From Pseudomonadota bacterium (GTDB lineage: Bacteria > Pseudomonadota > Gammaproteobacteria > QQUJ01), in contig QQUJ01000023.1 in NCBI GenBank assembly GCA_008501635.1, positions 62,001 through 126,000 of the forward strand: a stretch of DNA of 64,000 bases, read 5' to 3'. The notes below the pieces were generated by a model. The model made no database searches and was not told the DNA's origin. It worked only from the letters and a program-made list of their open reading frames with translations. Positions within the stretch are counted from its first letter, which is position 1. Every line of letters starts with the position of its first letter. This document shows positions 16,719-25,476 of this stretch, piece by piece. Position numbers and translations under genes: made by a program.

Positions 16719-17684
16719 TTACCCACTGAGTGCATTAAAACTCAAGCCGACATAAACACTATAACCGGCCAAGAGTATTCCACCTTCCACCCTGCTCAGA
16801 CAACGCCCCGTATACAAGAACACCAACAACAGTATAGAAGTTCCCAGCATGACCCATTGGTCGAACTGCAGAATCCTTGCGTGCACAGGGAGTGGCTGAA
16901 GTAGAGCGGATACGCCTAAGATTCCCAACAGGTTGAAGATATTACTTCCAAGTACGTTTCCAACGGCCACATCCGCGTGCCGACGTAGCGCTGCAATCAC
17001 GGAAATCGAAAGCTCTGGAAGGGACGTGCCCACTGCGACAAGCGTCAAGCCGATTACCGCCTCCGAAACCCCCAATTCCTCGGCAATCCCAACAGCTCCC
17101 TTTAGCAGCACCCGTGAACCCACGATTAACAGTGTTAGACCAGCAATTACATTCGTTACAGTCCATGTGGCAGATTTCGGCAGAGCGGTTAGTTCTTCGG
17201 CTTCAGCCTGATGAAGTTCCGAAGCAGGTGCATCGTGAAAGCGTTCGCTACGATAGGCCCATATCAAATAAGCCATCAAAGCCATCAAAAATATCACAGC
17301 ATCCGCACGCCTTAGCTCACTGCCACCGACCAGAATCAGAAACAATATGCTTGCCGCCACGACCGTGACCGCGTCTCGGCGTAGTGCCAGTGGCTTGACT
17401 GCCAAGGGTGTGATTAGGGCGCATGTTCCAAGGATCAGCAAAACATTGGCGATATTACTACCCACGACATTGCCGATAGCAATATCCGGTTGTTGGTTTA
17501 ATGCAGCATCTACAGAGACCACCAACTCCGGCGCTGAGGTGCCGAAGCCCACAATAACTAGACCGCTTAGCAAGGGCGATACACCAAGACGCTTGGCGGC
17601 AGCCAACGAACCTCGAATCAGCCCTTCACCACCAACAGTAAGCAAGCCAATACCGATCACCAAGTACAGTACATTATTAACCAT
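16719..17684 (-). CDS. Na+/Ca2+ antiporter of the CaCA superfamily (YrbG-like)
   Basis: A 321-residue, ten-helix membrane protein with the two homologous alpha-repeats. The first contains VIVGFGTSAPELVVS and GNVVGSNIANVLLILG; the second contains TLVAVGTSLPELSIS and GNVLGSNIFNLLGILG. The G-T-S-x-P-E acidic residues are the cation-binding glutamates. Relatives exchange Na+ or H+ for Ca2+ across the inner membrane. The central loop (about residues 150-170, Ala/Glu-rich) is cytoplasmic. The ATG at 17684 is preferred to a TTG two codons upstream. The local base composition is slightly more AT-rich than the flanking genes. Confidence 0.92.
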   Translation of the reverse strand: MVNNVLYLVIGIGLLTVGGEGLIRGSLAAAKRLGVSPLLSGLVIVGFGTSAPELVVSVDAALNQQPDIAIGNVVGSNIANVLLILGTCALITPLAVKPLALRRDAVTVVAASILFLILVGGSELRRADAVIFLMALMAYLIWAYRSERFHDAPASELHQAEAEELTALPKSATWTVTNVIAGLTLLIVGSRVLLKGAVGIAEELGVSEAVIGLTLVAVGTSLPELSISVIAALRRHADVAVGNVLGSNIFNLLGILGVSALLQPLPVHARILQFDQWVMLGTSILLLVFLYTGRCLSRVEGGILLAGYSVYVGLSFNALSG

Positions 17685-17780
17685 CGTCAACTGCTATTAA
17701 GTATTGAAATAGAAGGACTCCTAAAAACCATATCAGTGGCCCAGCAAACATTGAAAATAGATCTATCCCCCCATTTACCA

Positions 17781-17815
17781 AACAGACGAACCCGGCTTGC
17801 GCCGGGCTCGTCTGT
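17781..17815. terminator. Long stem-loop downstream of the 17840-19810 gene
   Basis: AACAGACGAACCCGGC pairs over sixteen positions (one G-T) with GCCGGGCTCGTCTGTT around a TTGC loop. Read on the minus strand it follows the four-cysteine gene's stop by about 25 bases, so it likely ends that transcript. The T-tract is short and interrupted, so efficiency is uncertain. The antiporter gene beyond it on the minus strand should be separately transcribed. Confidence 0.75.
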
Positions 17816-17839
17816 TCCACTGACTGCTGTAATTGGCCG

Positions 17840-19810
17840 CTATTCAAAATCGGTCAGATAAGCCAGCACCAGATCATTACCTTCGATGCGCACCGAGTTC
17901 AGCGTGCCGATACGCAGACCGCGCAGCGACGGCAACAGCGCTATGGCGACCTGGTCGCGCACGGCCGGTGTATCCAGCACATTCATGAAGCTGGACTCGA
18001 CGATGGTTCTGATCAGGCCGCGATAGTCGCTGATCGCGGAGCAGAGTAAATCCACCACCCGGCACAGGCCGTCGGCTTGCGCATCCACATTAGGAACGAC
18101 CCGTACGCGGGAGAAGCTGAGGCTGATGGGTGCCGTGCGCGAGTAGTAGCGATCGAGCGTGAAGAAGATGTCGACCGCGATACTTGCCTGCACGTCGGGC
18201 GCGCCGGCGCCACAGAACAAATCCCACCCATCCTGGCCGCAGGTGCCGATCAACTCCGTGCCGTTGGACTCGAAGACCATGGCGACGCGCAGTTCGTTTT
18301 CCGCGGGCAGTACGCGGGTGCTGGCGAGGTTGATGTCGTTGATGTAGTACTTACGCGGACCGCTGACCGCGGGACCGATGTTGAAGCGACGCTCGGTGCC
18401 GCCCAGCGCATCGGAGAGCCGCACGAAAGAGTCATTCTCGCGTGTGCGCCGCGTGGCCGGATCGTAGTTGTTGATACGGATCTGGGTGCCGTTAAAGGCG
18501 CTCTGAACCAACCCGGATACGATGCGCATCGCAATACGGCGCGTCTGCATGCCGACGCGAAATTCGAACGCCCTCGTCGCGCGCGACTGATCGTAGCTGA
18601 GGCGTACCGTACCGCGCTCCGGCACCCAGGCGCCGCCGGTGCAGGTAATACCGACCAGTTCGGGTCGCAGCTCCACTTCATCCGAAGAGGTCGAAGGCGG
18701 CAGGTTCATTTCGTAGCGAATGGCAAAGTCGTTGCCGGGCACGCCCTGCCCCATCGTTGAGCCAATCTGACGGCCTTCGCGAAACGCACGGACCCGCACG
18801 TTACCCGCCCCGGCGCCGCAGTTGGTGACACGGATATCACCCACCGCCGTGAACTGCGTCGGGCAGACGCGAAGCTCGCGGGTGGTGTTGCTGATCGGGT
18901 TGTTGCGCTCATCGACCATCGCCACCACGTAACGTTGTCCCGGCAGTACAAATGAACGCTCGGGCAGTTGCGCGGTGATACGCCCATCGCTCCAACTGTA
19001 GACACCGAAGACGGCACGGATGGGCGTATGGCGCACCGGGGTCATGAACATCAGCCGCCGCGAACCGGCTTCAGCACCGAAGTTGCGGCCTGTCACCGTG
19101 AAATCGCGTCGCGAGCAACTCAGTCCATCACTGTCCGTAACACGATCGATGACCGGACGGCTGCCGATGCCGGCAGCCGCTTCGCGGATGGTTTCCGCAG
19201 CGCCGCGCGGTGGTGCACTACCGAAACCGCCCGGTGAACCCGAGGGCGTTGATCCGGGGCGGATACCGGGGGCAGGCAGGGCGGGCGCCATCGCGGGCCC
19301 GGCGGCCGATTGCCGCGGTACCACCGGGCGCGTCGGCGGTTCGGGCTGCGGACCGGCTTGCGCACGACTGGATGGTTTGATCTGCGTGGCAATGGCGGGC
19401 GCCTTCTGTTTCGCGCCGCCACTCGGCGCGGTAGCAGCGGATGCGGTCGCGTTGCATTCACCCAGTTGAGCCGCATTCAGCTGCGCGCCCTTGTAACCGT
19501 AGGATTTGATGCGCCCTACTTCACCTGCCAACGCTTTGCAGGCCGCGACCCCCGGTTTGGGCCACGGCCCACTCGCCGTGCAGCGGGCGCCCTGGCACTG
19601 CCACTGGATACCCAAGGCGGTGACTGCGCCCTGCTTGGCGGCCGTCGCTTGGATAGCGGCAGAATAGTGATAGATCTTGGGTGGGGCGACACTGTTTAGC
19701 GATCCGGTCGGTGGTGCGGCAAAGATCGCGGTCGAGGTCAACAACAAGGCCGCGATTGCGATCTCGTTTCTAATGCGGAGTGGCGTGCTACTGCGGATCT
19801 TCCTGTTCAT
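17840..19810 (-). CDS. Large exported protein: four-cysteine module, Pro-rich linker, IPT/TIG-like domain and novel C-terminal region
   Basis: 656 residues, starting at MNRKIRSS behind GGAGGAGAG. A signal peptide (IAIAALLLTSTAIFAAP) is followed at about residues 50-115 by the same module as in the 11180 gene: GIQWQC, RCTASGPW, a CKALAGEVG helix and GECNA. A Pro/Ala/Gly-rich linker (about 120-215) follows. An IPT/TIG-like Ig fold comes near 220-310 (DRVTDSDGLSCSRRDFTVTG and GRNFGAE), then a CARDB-like segment (VGDIRVTNCGAGAGNVRV). The last ~300 residues were not recognised; they contain paired cysteines and a helical end (PAVRDQVAIALLPSLRGLRIG). It probably works outside the cytoplasm, perhaps in ligand or surface binding. 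A strong stem-loop follows the stop. Confidence 0.82.
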   Translation of the reverse strand: MNRKIRSSTPLRIRNEIAIAALLLTSTAIFAAPPTGSLNSVAPPKIYHYSAAIQATAAKQGAVTALGIQWQCQGARCTASGPWPKPGVAACKALAGEVGRIKSYGYKGAQLNAAQLGECNATASAATAPSGGAKQKAPAIATQIKPSSRAQAGPQPEPPTRPVVPRQSAAGPAMAPALPAPGIRPGSTPSGSPGGFGSAPPRGAAETIREAAAGIGSRPVIDRVTDSDGLSCSRRDFTVTGRNFGAEAGSRRLMFMTPVRHTPIRAVFGVYSWSDGRITAQLPERSFVLPGQRYVVAMVDERNNPISNTTRELRVCPTQFTAVGDIRVTNCGAGAGNVRVRAFREGRQIGSTMGQGVPGNDFAIRYEMNLPPSTSSDEVELRPELVGITCTGGAWVPERGTVRLSYDQSRATRAFEFRVGMQTRRIAMRIVSGLVQSAFNGTQIRINNYDPATRRTRENDSFVRLSDALGGTERRFNIGPAVSGPRKYYINDINLASTRVLPAENELRVAMVFESNGTELIGTCGQDGWDLFCGAGAPDVQASIAVDIFFTLDRYYSRTAPISLSFSRVRVVPNVDAQADGLCRVVDLLCSAISDYRGLIRTIVESSFMNVLDTPAVRDQVAIALLPSLRGLRIGTLNSVRIEGNDLVLAYLTDFE

Positions 19811-20042
19811 TGTTCTCTCCTCCGGGTCGGCATTCTGCTGCTGGGTATGCCTGTGGGTCGCTTTTTTTTGCACCGAGGTTCAACTCTGATCGGTTGAGTT
19901 AGGTATAGCGCACGATCAGCTTCCTCGGGAGGAAATTGAGATCAGCATTGCGAGGTGCCGGCCCGGAACGCTTGGCCGTTATTCACGATCCGTCGCTGCA
20001 GCAGATTCGCGTGTTCCCTGCCGGGGAAGTACTACCGCCGGT

Positions 20043-21455
20043 TTACTGCCCCATGGCACGCAGTGCCGCGACCAGCGCCTCGATCTCCGCCAGGCCGGAC
20101 CGCGGATTCATGAACACCGCCCGCAGATACCAGCGTCCGTTGAGCTGTGCGGTGGAGAGATGGAAGCTGCCCTCCCCGATCAGACGATCCCGCGCACGCA
20201 GATGCTCTTTGTCCCAGTCCCGGTACGCGAAGCAGATGATGTTGCTCTGCGGTTCGATGGGCGCGCTGAAATCGGGTTGGCTATTGAGGAAATGATAGGC
20301 CTCCAGCGCAATTCCCGTCTGATGATCCACATACTCGGCGAGGCCGGACTCGCCCATGGCGCCCAGCACCATGAACAGCCGCAGGCCCAGCGCCGCCTTG
20401 GTGCATTCGATGGTGCGATGGATCAGATCGATGCCGGGTTGCGCCTTGTCGTGAAAGAGGTAGCTGGCCTGTTGATGGAAGGCGCCATCCAGAGCGCGAT
20501 GATCGCGCACCAGCACCGCGGCGCACAGCGACGGTGCGCGCATCAGCTTGTGGGCATCCCAGATCAGCGAATCGGCCTGTTCGACACCGCGCAGCCGCAG
20601 GCGCTGACGCGGTGACAACAGCGCGCTGGCCCCATGCGCGCCATCGACATGAAACCAGATACCGTGCTCACGGCAGAAAGCCCCGATCTCGGCCAGGGGA
20701 TCGTACAGACCCGCTGCCGTACTGCAGGCGTTGGCCACCAGCGCCATGGGGCGACGCCCCTCCTCCGTCACCCGCTGCAAGGCGTGAGGCAGGCGATCGG
20801 GGATCACCACGCCCCGCTCATCCACCGCCAGCGCGATCACGCCGCGCGCGCCGATGCCGAGGATGCCGGCGGCGCGTGCCACCGAGTAGTGCGACTGTTC
20901 GGGCGCCAGTATCGCCAGGTCGGCGGGGACGCCGTTCTCCCACACATCGGGTGCCATGCGGGTGCGCGCCGCGATGAGTGCGGTCAGATTGGCCAGCGAG
21001 CCGCCGTGGGTCAGCACGCCGCCGCCGTAACTGCCGGGTTCGCCCGTTCCCGGCGGCAACGGCGCCGGCGTCCATCCGACCTTGTGCAGCAACCAGTTGA
21101 TCATGTAGTACTCGATGGCCGCGGCCGGTGGGCCCATCTCGTAGATCGCCATCGGGTTGCTGGTGAAGGCATCGGTGAAGGCCCCCAACGCCCCCGCGTA
21201 GTGCGGTACCGACACCTGGTGCGCGAGCGAGGCAGGATGGTAGAGGCGCGTCGTCGCGTCGAGATAACGCTCCAGAAACTCCCGCAGCTCATCCCCGGTG
21301 AGACCGCCCTGCTGCGCGTAGCGCTCGAGTTCCAGCCGCTCCACCAGCTCGCGCAGCGGCGGCAGCGCGATGACCGGCTTCGCGGCGGCCTCCGATTCGT
21401 GCTGGTAGCGAGCCAGCAGCCCGATCAGCAGTTCGGCGTCGGCTTCGAATCCCAT
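20043..21455 (-). CDS. Group II PLP-dependent amino-acid decarboxylase
   Basis: The 470-residue protein shows the glutamate/aromatic/diaminobutyrate decarboxylase fold. GGGVLTHGGSLANLTAL (PLP phosphate loop) and ILAPEQSHYSVARAAGILG are followed by WFHVDGAHGASALLS (Asp and Ala contacting the PLP ring). The Schiff-base lysine is in LIWDAHKLMRAPSLCA near residue 300, with a C-terminal small domain. Members decarboxylate aromatic amino acids, glutamate, 2,4-diaminobutyrate or cysteine-sulfinate; motifs alone do not settle which. The absence of a siderophore or polyamine operon leaves the role open. It is transcribed alone, with REP-like hairpins just upstream. Confidence 0.88.
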   Translation of the reverse strand: MGFEADAELLIGLLARYQHESEAAAKPVIALPPLRELVERLELERYAQQGGLTGDELREFLERYLDATTRLYHPASLAHQVSVPHYAGALGAFTDAFTSNPMAIYEMGPPAAAIEYYMINWLLHKVGWTPAPLPPGTGEPGSYGGGVLTHGGSLANLTALIAARTRMAPDVWENGVPADLAILAPEQSHYSVARAAGILGIGARGVIALAVDERGVVIPDRLPHALQRVTEEGRRPMALVANACSTAAGLYDPLAEIGAFCREHGIWFHVDGAHGASALLSPRQRLRLRGVEQADSLIWDAHKLMRAPSLCAAVLVRDHRALDGAFHQQASYLFHDKAQPGIDLIHRTIECTKAALGLRLFMVLGAMGESGLAEYVDHQTGIALEAYHFLNSQPDFSAPIEPQSNIICFAYRDWDKEHLRARDRLIGEGSFHLSTAQLNGRWYLRAVFMNPRSGLAEIEALVAALRAMGQ

Positions 21456-21484
21456 GGCTCAATACTCTCCCTTGGCATGACATT

Positions 21485-21554
21485 GTAGGAGCGGCTTCAG
21501 CCGCGATTGGGGCAATTGCCAGCACTTCGTTTTCGCGGCTGAAGCCGCTCCTAC
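21485..21554. repeat. REP-like inverted repeat (GTAGGAGCGGCTTCAGCCGCGA)
   Basis: A 22-base arm starting GTAGGAGCGGCTTCAGCC at 21485 is repeated perfectly in inverse at 21533-21554, separated by a 26-base loop. Each arm also holds a short internal palindrome (GCGGCTTCAGCCGC). This is the well-known extragenic palindrome family found in pseudomonads and other gammaproteobacteria, a target of REP-associated transposases. Confidence 0.9.
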
Positions 21555-21719
21555 GGGTGCTCAACAGTCGCGCGACGCGACGCCGGGAGCACAAGGATAA
21601 GCCTGTCCCCCGCGTTTTTTCCTTGTTATTTGCGGCGCCAAATCGAGTAAAGGTACTGTATTCGTGCTGTGTTCATTCAATTTTTGGTTGATTCCTGCGC
21701 CAATTCCGGGAGAGATGCG

Positions 21720-21815
21720 ATGACCGACAAACCGCTGGACAGCTTTGACTGGCAGATCCTCGCCATCAAGACCGGCGGGGGGCTGCCGCTCGCGGGGCAA
21801 CCGGGTCGACTGTAG
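21720..21815 (+). CDS. Candidate 31-residue ORF between REP elements
   Basis: An ATG with GGGAGAG six bases upstream opens 31 codons starting MTDKPLDSFDWQILAIKTGG, then a stop. The ribosome binding site and the non-repetitive composition are reasonable, but the peptide matches nothing I recognise. It may be the 5' remnant of a gene cut off by the REP cluster beginning just downstream, or a small ORF. Low confidence. Confidence 0.3.
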   Translation: MTDKPLDSFDWQILAIKTGGGLPLAGQPGRL

Positions 21816-21857
21816 GTGCAGGTTCAACCGCAAATGCCATGGTTGGCTGGGCTGCGG

Positions 21858-21967
21858 TTCGCGGCTGAAGCCGTTCCTACGGGCGGATAGATTCACTTGG
21901 AACGGCGTCAACCGCGAACAGCGGAGCTCGATAAGGGAAGCGGATCGCGAATGAATCCGCTCCTGCA
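21858..21967. repeat. Further REP-type half-sites
   Basis: TTCGCGGCTGAAGCCGTTCC at 21858 is a single arm of the same repeat found at 21485-21554. A related unit, ATCGCGAATGAATCCGCTCC, follows at about 21944. Together with the 21485 hairpin they make the gene-free stretch between the decarboxylase and ppsR a small REP cluster. Confidence 0.75.
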
Positions 21968-22076
21968 AGGGGGTACGATGACGATGGGTCGGTGGACGCA
22001 ACAGAAGGGGGGTGAGTAGCACGGGTGCTAACCGCTACAATCCCCGGGCACTCACCACAGCAGCGAGCCCGCTCCG

Positions 22077-22883
22077 ATGTCCGACGAAAAGACCTTCTTC
22101 CTGCTATCCGACGCCACCGGCGAAACCGCCGAAACCATCGTCGAAGCGGCACTTACACAGTTCCAATCCGAAGTGGTGCATGTGCGTCGCGTCAGCAACA
22201 TCCGCACCCAGAAGCAGCTTTTCGAGTTGCTGCCCGAGGCCGAGGCGTGCAACGCCCTGGTCTTCTTCACCTTTGTCGACCGTGAACTCGCCACCTTCAC
22301 CGAGCGCGAATGCGCAGCGCTGGGCCTGGAGTGCCTCGACCTGATCAGCCCACTGTTGCACAAGATGGCGCGTTACTTCGGTCACTTGCCGATGGGGACG
22401 CCGGGACTGCTGCACGAAGTGGGTGAGGAGTACTACCAGCGGGTCGAAGCGATGGAGTTCGCACTAAAGTTCGACGACGGGCAGAACCCGACCGGACTCA
22501 GCGCGGCCGACATCATCCTGGTGGGCGTTTCGCGCACCAGCAAGACACCGCTCTCGATCTATCTCTCCTGCCGCGGCTGGAAGGTGGCCAACGTGCCGTT
22601 GGTCAAGGGGATCGCCATACCGGCCGAGTTGGAGCTCATCAATCCCAAACGGGTGGTGGGCCTGTTCATCGACGCACAACGCCTCATCGAACGGCGCTCG
22701 GCGCGCCTGCAGAATATCGGCGAAACACCGCTGACCGACTACACCGACTACGAAGAAGTGCGCGACGAACTGCGCTGGGCGCGTGCGCTGTGCCGCAAGC
22801 ACGGCTGGGCGACGGTCAATGTCTCGGGAAGATCAATCGAAGAGAATGCCCACGAGATACTGGTAGCGCTCAAACTCAAATAG
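22077..22883 (+). CDS. ppsR: Phosphoenolpyruvate synthase regulatory protein PpsR (DUF299 kinase/pyrophosphorylase)
   Basis: 268 residues. The N-terminus FFLLSDATGETAETIVEAAL and the nucleotide-binding loop GVSRTSKTPLSIYLS near residue 150 are signatures of the DUF299 family, which phosphorylates its target with ADP and removes the phosphate by phosphorolysis. In proteobacteria the target is PEP synthase, linking carbon flux to nucleotide state. ARLQNIGETPLTDYTDYEEVRDEL and the C-terminal WATVNVSGRSIEENAHEI are also typical. No ppsA lies in this window; the divergent organisation with ppsA that is common elsewhere is absent here. Confidence 0.95.
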   Translation: MSDEKTFFLLSDATGETAETIVEAALTQFQSEVVHVRRVSNIRTQKQLFELLPEAEACNALVFFTFVDRELATFTERECAALGLECLDLISPLLHKMARYFGHLPMGTPGLLHEVGEEYYQRVEAMEFALKFDDGQNPTGLSAADIILVGVSRTSKTPLSIYLSCRGWKVANVPLVKGIAIPAELELINPKRVVGLFIDAQRLIERRSARLQNIGETPLTDYTDYEEVRDELRWARALCRKHGWATVNVSGRSIEENAHEILVALKLK

Positions 22884-22917
22884 ACTACGGGCGTTCAGCA
22901 TCGATACCCGGATCACC

Positions 22918-23976
22918 CTAACGAGCCGCCTCCGCCCGCGCCGCGCGCTCGTCACTGCCGGGGTGCGAGGAGAGGTAGTCGTGCCACTGCGATAATTCCC
23001 CGGGATCGCACTCCTCCCTGTTCTTGCCGGCGCAGGCGTGCGCCGCCTCGAGACGGCGCATGACGGCGGCGAAATGGGTGGCGGAGGTTCCCCGCCCGCT
23101 CAGGTAGGCAATGGCATAGCTATCGGCTTCGCGCTCGAAGTCCCGCGAGTAGGCAAGTTCGGTAAGCAGTATCGGAATTCCGAGAAAGAATTCCGAAGTG
23201 CCCGAGATATCGCCGGCGATCACCGTCAACAGAAACGCCAGCACCGAGCCCTGAATCAGGCGGCGCATGCTGTGCCGATACTCGACATGCCCGATCTCGT
23301 GCACGAATACGGCGAGCAGCTCATCGTCGTGCTCAGCCAGGCGCACCATCGCATCGGTCATGATGATGGTGCCGTCGGGCAGCGCAAAAGCGTTGGGACC
23401 GATCTCCTCGCTGGTGCGAAACTCCAATCGCAGACGCAGATGGGGATGATCGGCAATGGCCGGCGCCAGATGCTTCACGACGCGCTCGCGCACCGCATCG
23501 GACAGTTCGCTGGGCTCAAACAGGAGATCGTCCAGGGTCTCCAGAGCCTGTTCGCCAATCAGTTGCACCGCCGCATCGGGCACCCACGCCGCGCCCACCC
23601 TGGCGATCGCAGGCGCACCATAACGACCCACCAGCCCGATAAAGACGATGACCAACAGCAGGGTCAGCACGACGAAGCGTTTGTGACTCTCCAGCCGATG
23701 CACCCAGTTGTGTCGCGCATGGGGCTGCAGCCGTGCCAATGCACGATCCACCGCCTCGTTGTCAGTGGTTTCGACGCGTTGCCCTTCAGGAAAATCGAGA
23801 AAGCGTGGCGTGTTGCCCAAACGCGACGAGACACGCAGCGTTTCGAAGAGACCGTGATGGAGCTCCGCGCCAGAGGCGTCGAGCACATCGACGCCGCCGA
23901 CATCGTCTATGCGCAGTAGGCACGGCACCCGGGCGGAGGTCCGCCCGTCATACCAGTGGCCGTTGATTTCGATCAC
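22918..23976 (-). CDS. M48-family zinc metalloprotease, membrane-anchored
   Basis: 352 residues with a GTG start overlapping the stop of the DUF898 gene by four bases (GTGA), which indicates translational coupling. The N-terminal ~95 residues are a cytoplasmic domain, then one membrane segment (VLTLLLVIVFIGLVGRYG). The zinc motif is HEIGHVEYRHS near residue 225, with the third ligand Glu in FEREADSYAIAYL. Another hydrophobic stretch (SVLAFLLTVIAGDISG) lies between them, as in BepA/Oma1/LoiP-type M48 peptidases. It should act in the periplasm or at the membrane in envelope protein quality control. Confidence 0.9.
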   Translation of the reverse strand: MIEINGHWYDGRTSARVPCLLRIDDVGGVDVLDASGAELHHGLFETLRVSSRLGNTPRFLDFPEGQRVETTDNEAVDRALARLQPHARHNWVHRLESHKRFVVLTLLLVIVFIGLVGRYGAPAIARVGAAWVPDAAVQLIGEQALETLDDLLFEPSELSDAVRERVVKHLAPAIADHPHLRLRLEFRTSEEIGPNAFALPDGTIIMTDAMVRLAEHDDELLAVFVHEIGHVEYRHSMRRLIQGSVLAFLLTVIAGDISGTSEFFLGIPILLTELAYSRDFEREADSYAIAYLSGRGTSATHFAAVMRRLEAAHACAGKNREECDPGELSQWHDYLSSHPGSDERAARAEAAR

Positions 23977-25397
23977 AAGCCAAATTCGAAGTCGAACATC
24001 TCGCCCATCTCTTCGCCCAGCGCGCTGAGCTCAGCTTCTTCTTGAGCGACGAAGCCGTCCAGATTCTCCTCGGCCAGGAGGTGCAGATGTTCGCACTTAT
24101 AGCGCACCGTACGCACCATGGCCCAGGGGCGGAACAACCCTAAAGTGAAGACGGTCGCCAACGTATTGACCACTACCAGCTTGGTGTAACCGCCCAGCTC
24201 CATGTCGGCCGCAAACCCGCTATGGCTCAACAGCGTGTTGTTGAAGCGCAGGTTGAACGCCTGCACCGAGAAATAGATGAAAACGAAGAGGTATGCGGCA
24301 AGGATCATCGGCAATCCGATGAACGGCAGAAAGCCACTGATCATTGCGCCACCAAAAACACCGCCGAGAAAGACCAGCACCAGTACGACGAACATCTTGA
24401 TGTAGTCCTTGGCGCCGGCCTCGAAATGAAAGCGCGCCGTCCCGTAGCTGTGGTTTTCCACGAAAAAGCGTTGCTGATAGTAGAAGGCGAAGGGTGCGAG
24501 GATACCAAATGTCACCACCGTCGCCAGTGGCAGCATCGCAAAAGCGATATAGGCGTGTTTCAGCGATCCGTCGAAGCGCAGTCGCACATTACGATAGATG
24601 CTGTTGCGCGCATTGAACATCAGCGAGCGCGTGATCATCCACGGCATCACCGCGAGCAGCAGCAGAAACAGCAGCAAACCCAACGCCGGGAAAAGCTGAC
24701 TGACAACCGAGTAGACAATGAACAGCGCGCCGGCGATGAGACGTCCCTTGAGGATGGCCTTGGGTTTTCCAGTGTACTCGAAAGGCGCACCATCCAACTC
24801 GGTGCTGCCGTAGAAGTACTGCTTGTTGCGTACCTTCGCCCACGCGGAATAGATACCCAGGGTCACGATGGTGAGCAGGATATTGACGATCCAGATACTG
24901 AAGTACTCCCTGCCCTGGCCATGAAACACAAAACGGACGGTGCGCGGCTCGGCGTAGGTGTCGCTGGTGGCTGTCGCCGGTGTCTCTGCCCGCGGCGGGG
25001 CAGCGTCACCTGCGGCGGATTGCTGCGCCTCCGGCGAGCCCTGCGCCGCCCCTTCCCGACCGACGGGCACCAGACCCCAACTGCTGCTGTCGTCGGTGGC
25101 GCTTGCCGGTGCCTGCGCCGCCGCGGCGGTGGGTACCTGGCCATCGGGCCGCGGAGTAGCCAGGGCAAGCGGCTTGATATGCACGACCAGGCCCGCCTTG
25201 GCCAGCGTTGATCTGAAGTGCTCGGCCTTGCCTTCGTTCAATCCGGATTTGATGACCGTGCCTGGACGCGCAAAGATCTTTTCGATCTGCTCGACCGGCT
25301 GCTTGAACAGCGTAACGAGCCGAGCCTTCACATCGGCGAGTTCGAACCCCTCGACAAGATCACCGTTACATACGATCGCGTATTCGGTACCCGACAT
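23973..25397 (-). CDS. DUF898 (YjgN-like) membrane protein with N-terminal cytoplasmic domain
   Basis: 474 residues. The first ~80 residues (EYAIVCNGDLVEGFELADVK onward) form a small domain seen in front of several bacterial membrane proteins, followed by an Ala/Pro-rich linker. From about residue 155 the DUF898/YjgN core begins (FVFHGQGREYFSIWIVNI, IYSAWAKVRNKQYFYGST, FEYTGKPKAILKGRLI), with around eight membrane segments. The repeated Y-x-x-W-x-x-V-R motif (PWAMVRTVRY near the end) is typical. YjgN function is unknown. It is coupled by overlap to the M48 protease, so the two proteins probably act in one envelope process. Confidence 0.85.
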   Translation of the reverse strand: MSGTEYAIVCNGDLVEGFELADVKARLVTLFKQPVEQIEKIFARPGTVIKSGLNEGKAEHFRSTLAKAGLVVHIKPLALATPRPDGQVPTAAAAQAPASATDDSSSWGLVPVGREGAAQGSPEAQQSAAGDAAPPRAETPATATSDTYAEPRTVRFVFHGQGREYFSIWIVNILLTIVTLGIYSAWAKVRNKQYFYGSTELDGAPFEYTGKPKAILKGRLIAGALFIVYSVVSQLFPALGLLLFLLLLAVMPWMITRSLMFNARNSIYRNVRLRFDGSLKHAYIAFAMLPLATVVTFGILAPFAFYYQQRFFVENHSYGTARFHFEAGAKDYIKMFVVLVLVFLGGVFGGAMISGFLPFIGLPMILAAYLFVFIYFSVQAFNLRFNNTLLSHSGFAADMELGGYTKLVVVNTLATVFTLGLFRPWAMVRTVRYKCEHLHLLAEENLDGFVAQEEAELSALGEEMGEMFDFEFGL

Positions 25398-25476
25398 TCC
25401 CGGCCCCCCTTTCTGTCGCGCAGCGGCTTGGCGCCACTAGTGCTGCATCGGCAGCTTGTTCATTGTTCTTGAGGGC

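Noticed and set aside
20634-21488. 284-codon frame opposite the decarboxylase
   Set aside because: The decarboxylase with its PLP lysine motif is on the minus strand; the antisense product shows no family and no ribosome binding site.
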